The notes below the pieces were generated by a model. It had not been told where the DNA came from and ran no database searches. It saw nothing but the letters and a program-made list of their open reading frames with translations. The position numbers and the translations under genes are program-made. A stretch of DNA of 64,000 nt. Origin: Diphasiastrum complanatum. Its lineage: Eukaryota; Streptophyta; Lycopodiopsida; Lycopodiales; Lycopodiaceae. Positions within the stretch are counted from its first letter, which is position 1. Every line of letters begins with the position of its first letter. The DNA is taken from the NCBI GenBank assembly GCA_029204225.1, contig CM055095.1, forward strand, positions 25,090,503 through 25,154,502, given 5' to 3'. This document shows positions 23,871 through 35,665 of this stretch, piece by piece.

Positions 23871-24902
23871 ATGACAGCGGTCACACCAGAAGGTGTCTCA
23901 GGCAAGAGGAAGGCTTGCTTGGCCTTTTCTCAAGACGCCCCCAATGCTGTGGACGAAATTCCAAGGCTAGACACAAAAAGGCGAAATGTAACCCCTTTTT
24001 GTGTACATGAAGTAGCTCTTCCTGCTGGCTATGTTGCAACTCACGATGAAGCCATTTATGGAACTATGGACAGCCCTGTGTTTAAGGGCACCATGGCCAA
24101 GACCTACCCATTCAGGCTAGACCCCTTCCAGGAGGTGTCTGTGGCTTGCCTTGAGAGGAATGAGTCAGTGCTGGTTTCTGCTCACACATCTGCAGGCAAG
24201 ACTGCAGTGGCAGAGTATGCCATTGCCATGGCCTTTAGGGACAAGCAAAGGGTAATCTATACCTCTCCCTTAAAAGCCCTAAGCAACCAAAAATACAGAG
24301 AGCTGAGTCAGGAATTTAGTGATGTAGGGTTAATGACCGGGGATGTGTCCATTGCCCCCCATGCCACATGTATTGTCATGACCACTGAAATTCTGAGGGG
24401 AATGCTATACCGCGGCTCGGAGATATTGCGAGAAGTTGCGTGGGTCATTTTTGATGAGATTCACTACATGCGAGATCGTGAACGGGGGGTAGTTTGGGAA
24501 GAAAGCATAATATTTCTGCCACCGGCGATCAAGATGGTTTTTTTATCTGCAACGATGTCGAACGCGGCAGAATTTGCCCAGTGGATTTGTAGCATTCACA
24601 AGCAGCCGTGCCATGTTGTTTACACTGATTTTAGACCCACACCGCTCCAGCATTATGCTTTCCCCTTGGGGGGCTCTGGGCTTTATCTTGTGGTTGATGA
24701 GAGAGGGCAATTTAAAGAAGATGGCTTCACCAAATTGCAAGCTACTTTTTCTAAGGAGGGTGGTGAGGAGGAAGGCATGCAATCTCCGTCCAATGGCGGA
24801 CGTGGCTTTCCTAGAAATGCTGGAAGAGGTGGAAGAGGAGGAAGAGGCAGGGGAGGAGGAGGTGGAGGGCATGGAGCCTCAGACATTTACAAAATTGTGA
24901 AG
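23871..24902 (+). CDS. HEN2: HEN2 exon 1 (residues 1-344)
   Basis: First helicase lobe. The start at 23871 was chosen because KRKACLAF and [16 protein letters not shown] match the usual N-terminal layout of the family (basic patches before CVHEVA). It contains Walker A (104-111), [13 protein letters not shown] (130-142), DEIH (195-198) and SAT (226-228). Residues 310-337 form an unusual Gly/Arg-rich RGG-like stretch before SDIYKIVK. The donor is AAG|GTAC. Confidence 0.95.
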
Positions 24903-27900
24903 GTACTTTTAATTGCCAAAAGGTTGGATACCTAAAATCAGTTTACCTGATTATTTTCTGTAACGAGGGTTTCATCACTCTTTACTTTTTTTACAAATTT
25001 TGGTCTTTTTATTGTTTTTGTCGCGATAGATAACAAGATATTCCATCTAAATTTCTAAGTCCGTATGAAAGATTTTGGGAGGAATGTTAGAGAATTTTTT
25101 CAACGCACAAATTTCTGTTTGATGGACGTCTTTGAACACAAATTTTTGGACTGGTAGCTAATTTGCTTTTTAAATATCTAGTATGTTATTGAGTTAAAAG
25201 CCCTCAAAATCATTGTAGTGAAAAATCAGAAACTCTATGCAGGTCTTTGTGGAGGATCAACTCCATCGGTGACACGATCATAAATCAATGAAGAAAATTA
25301 TAGGGTAGTCTCTATTTTCTTGTTGTTATGGCTTTTAGTGGAATTGAGAGCCATCGTTATCAATGCAACGAAACACGAAAACTGTTAACACAAATTTTAC
25401 CACCAGAACAAATATACAATTGAAAAAATTGATGCCAAGGTTGCAATTTGCAAGTTGGCTTAAAATGTTTGATGATACACCAACAAAATTATGTACAACT
25501 ATCTCAATATTAGTCCGTGAAAAGTTTGATACTCTTCAATTGATGATCATGGGCTTATGTTTGGAGCCTTGATATGAAGGGAATTGTTATTTGGAATCAT
25601 AGTAGACTTCTCACTAGACCTCGTCATTATCTCAAGGTTAGTGATGTGTGCAAGATTAGGAAGGATGTAATGCTCCAAGGGTGTTTTAGTACCTCAAGTT
25701 CATGTATCTTTGTCTTTCTTGTAATAAACTAATGAGATATAATGGTCAAGACATGCAATCAAAGATCACAATGGCAAAGGGTTGATTTTGAAAGCGATGA
25801 TGATATCACTCATGTATTTTATTGTAAATTGGGCATCTGAAGATGTATTGCTCCTCACATTATGATCTTTGCTCGTTTACATGATTCACAATCTACCTTT
25901 GCTATCTCGTGAATTTGCTTGTCTCATTTGCTAGGTATAGCTGATGCAATCCTCAATGTAACATTTAGACTTGATAACAAACGGGCTATCCTTGAGCTGA
26001 GCCATCGAACCGTTCGAACTAAGTTTAGGGTTTTTTGTAATTTATTGAAATTTGACTCTTATTGAAGTTAAATATTACATAAACTTAGTAATAATTATCA
26101 AGCTAAGTTGGGGATGTCCGTAAAGCTAGCATGATGCATCAATTGTGCTATGTGCAAAAAGTTTAAAGGACTAGGGATAGAAAAGTGAATCGTGATTGAA
26201 ATTTTCTTCCATGAAACTGCCCTTTTTGATGCTAATAGCTCTCTCCTTTAGAGCTCAAATGACAAGTACTCCTCCAAAATCACTCAATAACAGCCTACTA
26301 GTAGATTTATTGATGCCCCTTGTCATCACAAGAGCCTAGGAGAACTTCACTTGTTGGGAGCTGAACTTTCAACCATGGCTTTGCCAAAGTTGAAATAAAG
26401 AGAACCACGTTCCAACTTTACTATTGATAATTGAAGGCTATGTATCATGTAGTATGTTTTTGCACTGCGTTTCTGAAAACGCATTTCGAAACACAATTTT
26501 TTTTTTTATAATTTTTTTTTTGTGTGGGCAATATGGGTATCAAATCAAATCATTTATTAAGGGCAGTTCATTTATGTAGGTTGCCGAATGTTTCGGGTAC
26601 AATGTGGTCCAGGTTGGGGGCAACAATGCTTGTTGGATTCTATCAAGGTTAAAAGTTTTCTATGGAAATGTGTTCCATTTCCTATCAAATCACTACATGG
26701 ATAATGAGCAGTTACTATGCCAAGGTAGTTTTTGCATATATCAAATCTTAGTTTTCCTTGAACTTTTTGATAAACCCAAAGGAGTTAACATAACAAATAC
26801 CTGGAACTTGAATTGCAGAGTCTTTTGTACACAAACCATCCGCATAGTACCTATTCTACTTTTCTGAATTTGGAATAGGAGATTCAAATCTTTGATGCTA
26901 AAGAATTGTTAAACTTCAAAGAACCTTCATGTTGACATGTATCAGGCTGTTCTCTTTCTTTCCAATGCTTAGCTGGTGCTGTGAAACAGAAAAAAAGTGA
27001 ATATGTTCAGGAATCCCAGTTGGTTTTGGCCCCACCCTTTAAGATAATTAAGAAGCGTACCATCATCTTAGCATGTCAGTTCTAAAGTTTAAGTCAAGCT
27101 GCCCACCCTCCCCCCATCTATCCTCCTGAATAAGTTTTTTTTTTTCTCCGCTTCTGTCCAGAAACGCACGTGTTTGCGCAGAGACGCGTTTCTGTGCAAC
27201 TATGGTATGTAGTATGCTCTTCTTGCCAGCAACCACATCAATTTCATTATCGATAGAATAAGTGTCTAGTTTGTAGATCATAGAATCTAGATTCCATATA
27301 CCTTATGCAACATGCTATTGTTGAATCATCATGGATTAAAATTTACAACATATAATCATTCTTCAAGAGAGATGTTCAAATAACTCATTTTGTCTCTCTC
27401 TCTCTAACAAAACAGTTTTAAGCAAGTCATAACTAGCAAAAAAATTTGGGTCCATCTCTTTTTCTTATACATTCCTAGTTGAGGCTCTCGGGTAACAGTG
27501 GTTCAGACTGACCCGCGGTTCGAACCAGCCGGTTCAAACCACGATTCAAACAAACACTAATATTGTGATATTCTTCAACTAACAAACATGGATGTCTGTT
27601 GGGCTCTGGCATGAATGGCTATTTGGAATTACGTTAGGCTTCTCATTAAACTTCATCATCTATCTTGGGTTGTTGATGTGTGCAAGATTAAGAAGTAACC
27701 ACAATATCTTGGCTTCAAGTAGACATCGTGTCTGTTAAGGTACTCTAATAAGATATATTACCACACATCATTCGTCAAGATATGCAACTAAAGACCACAA
27801 TGGTGAAGAGTTGATCTTGACCAAGATGTTGGTATCTTCATGTATCCCATAACGAGAGATTGCACGATTGTATTCTCGTTCCAATTTTTTACGATGTGGA

Positions 27901-30900
27901 TCCTCCTCTTAATGACAAGGTAACATGGAAACATAGCTTTTTAGACTTGATACACGCATGGCAACTAGAAGATTTGAATCGAGCAAAAATTCTCCAAAAA
28001 AAGAGTTTCCAGTTTAGAAATTTGAAGGTTGTAGAGAATCAAGAAGTTAGATTATATTAAATCCTCAAAGTGATAGTACTGAATAGAGACATAGATGGGA
28101 GAAGGGTGATACCAAGATCGATACCTTAAATTTGTGAAGATTTTAAGCACCTGTAAATTGCTTGTAACCTATAGTAACACAAATGTTTAGCAATGCTATT
28201 CATCGTGCAAGAATTGTTAGCAATTTAGTGATGTTTGGAAACCAATTTTTCAAAATGAAATAAATAGTAAAATTTTTTCAAAAAGAAATTTGTATCTAGA
28301 GTTGATCCAAAATGGTTATAAAGGGTTAAAATCATGATTTTTTGTGACGATGGATACATGTTCCCATGCAAGTCAGAGTCCAAAATACTCTCGGTTCCCA
28401 TAGTCTCGGCTGCCACACTTTGTGAAAAAACAAAAAAAGCCAAAAAATAAGATAAAAATAGAAAAATCTCGAATGCAACTCACATCTTATAATTTACAAG
28501 TGGAGTTTCTTGTGGTTTTTTTTTTAATACTATGTGATTTCAAACTCAAACATTTCAAGTCCTTACATTAAAGCATATGCTTATGAAAAAAACCATGATG
28601 ATGTGGTACCTTCCCATTCTTTGGGGGTCCCTTTAATGTTTCATTGAAGATATCCTCATATCCATGACGACAATGTCATGACTTTACAAAATTTGTCAAT
28701 TTAGTGCCACTTCATAAGTTCATAGCTTATGACATGCGACAATGTTGAGGTAAGGGAGTAAGGTAGGAATCCTAGGAGTGTCTAACTCTAGAAAGTGTCT
28801 TGCAAAAGTGTAGTTTGACCCCCAAGGATGGGCTTAGACATTTTGAACATATGCCCAGTAAATAAACTACTTGATGTAAATAGGAGTTAACTAATCGTAT
28901 TGGCAGTCACACACACCAAGACTAGCATAAGAGATTAAGAGAATTCTGATTATAGAGGAATGAGCAAAGCTCTATACAATGGAATGAATTTATGGTGGGT
29001 TGCCAGCCTACTTAAATACTTTCTCTATAGCTTGTGAAAAGCCAAAAGCCAAAAGCAAAAGCTAAAGGCAAAAAGCTGATTGCTATTATTGCTACCTATT
29101 TTGCGTAAAGACCCATAATGAATTACTAAGTAATAAAACCAAGTTCTATCGTAGAACTAGTACATCCAACTACATGCATGAACAACTAAATTGAGTTTAG
29201 GAATTACTAAAAATAAAAAATGGCCTCTATAATAGCACGCAGGCATGGCCAATCAAACCTTAGGGGAACAAATAAACTAACACTCCCCCTTAATGTTTAC
29301 TTTGTTATCTATTACTCCTAGAAGTTCTCTAAAGTTCTGGAACTATTTTTTCCCAAGTCCTTTGGTAAAGATATCCGCAACTTGCTCTTCTGTAGGGCAA
29401 TATATAAGCTCCACTTTCCCTGAAAGTAGATGGATCCTTGGTTTCCAACATTGTAGCATGTAAGAAAGTGTACATCCCCATCCTTATGACGATCCTCCTA
29501 TCGATCCTGATCTTCATGTTGCTTTTCAAGTCTAGCAGATCTCCTAGTCCCCTGTGTACTAGACTCTCCCTGTTCCAAAATGACTATCTTTGATAGTTTC
29601 ATACTACCATCTAGGCAAACTTCTAGTATCTGATGTAGGATGCTTCCTGCCTTGTGAAGTTGGAGGTGATTACCTTTGGTAAAGATATCCGCAACTTGCT
29701 CTTCTGTAGGGCAATAGATAAGGTAGCAGCGATCCAGCAAACAAGTCTGATTCAGGTCAGCGAACTCAGCCAATAGCAATTTGATCTCCTCCTAGAAGAT
29801 CTACGTTCTCCTCCTAACAACGATGACTCCACATGCAACTTCAGCTCCTGCAATGATCTGCTTGCACACCTGCAAACAATCTCTCTCTCTCACACACCTA
29901 ATTTGATCTACAAATTCTAGATAGGAGTTAACTAATCGTATCAACACTCACACACACCAAGACCAGGGTAAGAGATAAGAGAACTCTGATTATAGAGGAA
30001 TGAGCAAAGCTCTATACAATGGAATGAATTTATGGTGGGGCGCTAGCCTACTTAAATACTTTCTCTATAGCTTGTGAAAAGCCAAAAGCCAAAAGCAAAA
30101 GCAAAAGGCAAAAAGCTGATTGCTACCTATTTTGTGTGAAGACCCATAATGAATCACTAAGTAATAAAATCAAGTTCTACCTACATACATGAACAACTTA
30201 ATTCTATTCCTTTCTTTTGATCTTTCAAATTTGCTGTGATGTCTCATGTTTTGTATACTATTCTTATTTGCACTTTCACTTATCATTGTTGGACATTTGT
30301 TCTTGACTTTTATCATGTCCTAGTCTCCTTATTTTGGAATGTGCTGTTCTTATATGTATGTGAATCTTGCATAACATGTTTGGTATTGAACTACTTTTCT
30401 GCTAGAACTAGGAACAAAGTGTTTAGATTTTGTGTTCAGAATCAATGTATTGTTGGGCTGTGAGCTTTTGTTCGTCATTATAAACTTTAAGTATCATATA
30501 TTTCACTGTTCTGAGGCTCTGCAGTAAATGGAAATTTGGTATTTTTGGTATCCTATGGAGATTTGTAAGGATGTCTTTGTTGGATTTTTGCCAGATGATC
30601 ATGGAACGAAAATTTCAGCCTGTTATTATCTTCAGCTTCAGTCGTCGTGAATGTGAGCAGTATGCACTGTCCATGTCCAAACTTGACTTCAATTCTGAAG
30701 ATGAAAAGTCAATTGTGGAAGATGTTTTTAGGAATGCAATAGCATGCTTGAATGAAGAGGACCGTAGCATCCCTGCAATCGACTTGATTCTTCCTTTATT
30801 GAAGCGAGGGATTGCGGTGCACCATTCTGGCCTTCTTCCTATATTGAAAGAAGTTGTAGAAATCTTGTTCCAGGAAGGCTTGATCAAGGCACTATTTGCC

Positions 30901-33900
30901 ACTGAAACGGTACATGCGTATTTAACGTAATTCATTTTGATCCAAAAATTTCGGAGCTACCTAGCATGTTCCTGTTTGGTGGTACTGAACGTGTATTCTT
31001 TTTTGTCTCTTCTGTTCCAGTTTGCTATGGGTTTGAATATGCCAGCAAAGACTGTGGTCTTTACAGCTGTACGCAAATGGGATGGGGATAGCAATCGCTG
31101 GATGTCTTCTGGGGAGTATATTCAGGCACTCCATCTTTTACCTGTTGTATCGTAAAACTCTTGGTAAAAGATTCACTTATAATAAATGTTCTGACATTGC
31201 CCATTTTCTTGACCAGATGAGTGGCAGAGCAGGAAGGCGTGGGAAAGATGAGCGAGGTTATTGCATCATCATGATTGATGAGCAGGTTTGTTGAGCTGAA
31301 TCTTATTCGAACCTCTGTAGAATCAAAAGTTTGCAAAGTTCAGCTATTCGTGTCTAGAATATAGGGAAATGTTTCTTTCTATGTTCAAACTCAATTGCTA
31401 TTATTGGTATTTGCTCTCATTCATGCATATGTCTCATGCGGAAGGAGATCGTGTTCATTTAAATCTTGGCTTTGTGTCAATCCTTTATGCTTGCCGGTCC
31501 TATTCCATTGGTGGACTCCAAGAAGCATGTATGCCATGTGGTGAGGTATCTCAGACGGTCTGAAACCAATGGATGCAACAGCGTGTTAGGCTTGTCAATT
31601 TCTCTTGGCCTTATGAGTTTTATATGGTTGGTATTTGTTAGATCTTGAAAGAACATAACCATGATCTTGATTTTCAAGGCATTCAGCTCTAGTTTTCCCG
31701 TTTATTGGAACATTTATTTGGCATGAATGAGAAACTGCAAAACGTCTTGAAATAAAGGCAGTAGAACATGTTTTCTGCATATAAGGTAACAAAAATTGCA
31801 ATCATTCGTAGGTCCACCTGTATAGTTCCAAGGAATCATGCTTTGATTATCTGGAATTAATTCAAATCATCCAGTGACTTGAGTTGAGCTTCTGAATGAC
31901 ATTTTTTTTACAAAGAAGTTTATTGTTTTCCTCTACCTTTTTGGGAATTTAAAAGGAAACTTATGGTTTCTCGAACTGTTTGGAAGTCTAATAACCCAGA
32001 ACCTCAAAAATTTCACATGTATTAGAATTGACTGGGAATAATCTATCCCATGTTGGATTATTTAGTTTTATTCAATCATGTGTATGGCCTATAAGTCGTC
32101 AATACATATGAACACACTAAAGTGTACTGATATCGTCAAACACTCTACTCCAATGTTGGTGTTGAATTGTATACTGATATCATCGGACACTGTGCTCCAA
32201 TGTTGGTGCTGAATAGCTCATCAAAAAGTCCTTGAATGTGAAATGACTCATCATGTGCTTTTACAATGCCTTTATTATCTTTGTGGTTGGGAAGCCATTA
32301 TGTTAAGTTGAAAATAAGACATTGATGAAGTTGACAAGCGATGCTGCTTCTTTTTGTTTTTTGCCTCTACTGAATGGGCCTCAAGTGTGAAGATATGGTC
32401 ACCTGTTGAATATATTGAGCAAGAGTGGACTTCTTTAACCATCCAAAGCACTTTCTATTGGCTAAGCTTTCCTCTTCTAAGTTCTATTCAGATTCCATGT
32501 TAGCGTTGGTTCTTGATATTTATATGGTGCGAGTTTTATGTTTATACTTGCCACAATAGTCTCAAGTACTTTTGCAATCAGCTGGAGTTGAGAGGCCCAA
32601 AGGCACGCTGGCTGAGCTGATGTATGAATTCCATTTGGAGATTCACTACCGCAAAGGTAAGGAGAATGTGGTAGCTAATGCATTATCTCGCATGATGTAT
32701 TTACGGTCATAGAGAGTGATCTTGTGGCAAAGATCACCGATGCTCACCATTCGGATGAGCATTGCTAGCGAGTGTGGCCTAGTGCCCTAGTGCCAACGTC
32801 ATTACTTGTAATTTAGATGGTACCACTTAGACGGTTACCTCTGATGGTATGCTTGAGAGAAATGGTAAGATATACGTGCTAGACGTGAATGGACTTTGTA
32901 AGAAGATCCTTCATGAAGTCGGCTATCTCGATTGACACGTCTGGTAACTCTTCTTTTCTTCTGTTTCTCTCTTTTTATCTTTTGTTTTATCCAAGCATCT
33001 ATGGCTCTAGATCTTCTCCTCTTGAGGTTGATCCTCCCAAGGGTGGTTAACAATGTATTCATAAGTCCTACCGATGGATCTTAAGGATAACGTCTTAGAA
33101 TGTATGGATTTAACACTTATTTTTCTTGAATGTGAATCTTATGGATATTGGTTTTGTAAACTAAATATGGGGAATGCTTGTGCTAATGGTTGAGCTTGAA
33201 TGATTTATAAAAACAACACAAGCACTCAACATCCATAGATGATCACATACAAGGAAAATAAGAGGGCCTTTGCAAAAATGTAGGAGGAGGAGGAATTCTC
33301 TCTCTCTCTCTCTATATCTATTCTTTCAAAATGATACGAAGGTATTTACAAATGGTATCACATGCCCTTTTATAGGCAAAGCTAGAGTTAGGGTTAGAGT
33401 GACCCAAAACCATGTGCCCTAACAACTTGAGTTGGACAAATATCTTTAGATTAAATTCATTTTTAACTACTCGGGTCCCATTTTAGATTGGGCCCATTGA
33501 GAGCTAGTCTATCATTATTTCTCGCACCTTTGGCTTGTGAGTACATTGCACCATTTAATGTCTGGCTTTATAACATTGATAGTCTTGTTTGTACTTTGCG
33601 TGCGCTTTTCCGAATCTGAAACTATTGGAAATCCAATAATTTCAAGTTCAATTCCAAAAAATTCCAGGTCCAATTCCAATAGTAAAAGAAAATTTCAAGT
33701 CCAAAAAAATTTCCGGGAAGCAAATTCTTTTTCTCTGCAAATCGCGAATCGCGACTGAGCAAATTGGGGGTCGCGATTCGGATCGCTATCCAAATCGCAA
33801 ATAACGATTTGTTATTGCAACTTTGGTTATGGCATAGATTGTCTAGCTTTCGCAAAGGTCTCTTGGTCCATGGTAGATCTTTTCTTGGACTTACTAGGAC

Positions 33901-35597
33901 CTGAAGATGCCTCCTTCACCTTATCTTTTCCTTCTTTGAAAAGAATGGTTTTTTAGCCTTTGCTTCGGGTTGAACACCAGGCTCAAGCCTAGTCACTATA
34001 CAAGTGCCATCGTATATACGGGCGAAGCGAACCGCATCATCGAGGGTAAGTGGCTGGTTCCTCCTTACCTCTAGCTGACAATCTCTTGGCAAACCTAGAA
34101 TAATATGCAATTTAACCAAAAGAGGATCTAGCACCCCACCGGGCCACGACAGAGCGCACCCGCCAGGCGCGCACCAGCAAGGCACGCTGCCACTGTGCCC
34201 AGACCCGCAGTCGCAGGGCCATAGGCCTAGCAGGCTTGGCGGGCCAGCACCGACCTGTGCGCACCTTCGCGGGTCATTGCCCTGCGCCTGCATAGGCCTG
34301 TGCGCTCCGCTTAGCCGCACGCCACTGCGCAGCACCTGCGCGGGTGTCGCCGACAGCGTGCCAGAGCGCTGCGTTTGATTTATTTATTTATTTATGTTTA
34401 AAGTCAGAGGAAGAAAAGCAAGATCAGAAAGCCGATTCCGGGCTGTAACAACAGAACAATGTTGAGAAAGCTTTCCCTTCATTGGATCTCGATCAAACCT
34501 GTACACGGAATACGGTGGCTCTGATACCAAATGTTACAACCTTCCTAACCGCAAACTTGGCAACGTCACACGATCCACCTCGCCGTAGGATCCAATCCAA
34601 ATCCACCCTCCGTGCCCTGACCTGTGACCTATAGCAAGCGAGATCCGACCTGCAACCCTAACAACGTCCCATAACAAAGATAGTATGCCTGCTCATCATG
34701 TTTAACCACTTCCACAATTGATTGTAGTGGAACTGTATATAAGATCCTCTACCACCTGCAAATCTAGTCTCTAACTGAAAGACAGAGTCCCAAACAAATC
34801 CCTAGAAATGTGGTAATCCTCTATGCTGACTCTCATGTGTCTCTGAACATAATGTCCCCCTAAGATATAAAATCTACCAAGTCTCCTGCAGTGGCTAAGG
34901 AATGGATACCATTACAATTCCATATACCCATATGAAGGTGTCAGGGCCCCAGATCATTCTGGAACCCGGGGAGCCCGAGTCCCTAGCTACTAGGAACCAT
35001 ACCACTGGTAGATCCACGATTAAAGTATTGGATACGTCCATCTCAATGAAACCGCAAATCTGCTTGTAGATTTGGCTATCTGAATAGCTTTGTGTACTTG
35101 AATATAAGTTAGGTCCTCATCCATGAATTTTTATGTCTCTCGTAGCTTAGCTCTTTGACATAGTGCCATTTTCCGTTCCTCCAATGATGTGAAACGAATA
35201 ACAAAAGTAGCATTGTCTTTTGTAGTCCGCCAAGCCGTTTCCAAACCTGCACTATGATGACCTAAGTTGTTTTCCAAGAATTGCTTGCCTCATTCTCAGC
35301 ATTTTGTGTGTCCAGAATGCCACAAACACGAATATTATTTATCTTCTGTTCACGGAGTTTTCTTCCAATAAAGTGGCTGAGATAAAAGACGACATATGCG
35401 TAGATGGCTTATCGGATTCCTTTTTAAGAACCGTTGCCCATGATAATGTTTCCTCTTGATTTTTTTTGATTTTGTTCTCTAGTTCTTGGAGTTTCTTATT
35501 TGTAACAAGAATCGGTTCCCCTTGCTTGCCTATTGTTTCTTCCAATGTACTGATCCTGGCTCTCATCTTGTCCCACTCTTTTGTTATGGGGGGGGGG

Positions 35598-35665
<68 letters not shown>

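Noticed and set aside
27505-27550. tRNA-like B-box words (CGGTTCGAACC, also near 26010)
   Set aside because: Palindromic words without a matching A-box, acceptor stem or anticodon arm. No tRNA fold could be drawn.
35600-35660. CRISPR or satellite arrays
   Set aside because: All dense repeats here are dinucleotide or tetranucleotide tails or a few tandem duplications. There are no spaced unique inserts, and the genome is a plant.
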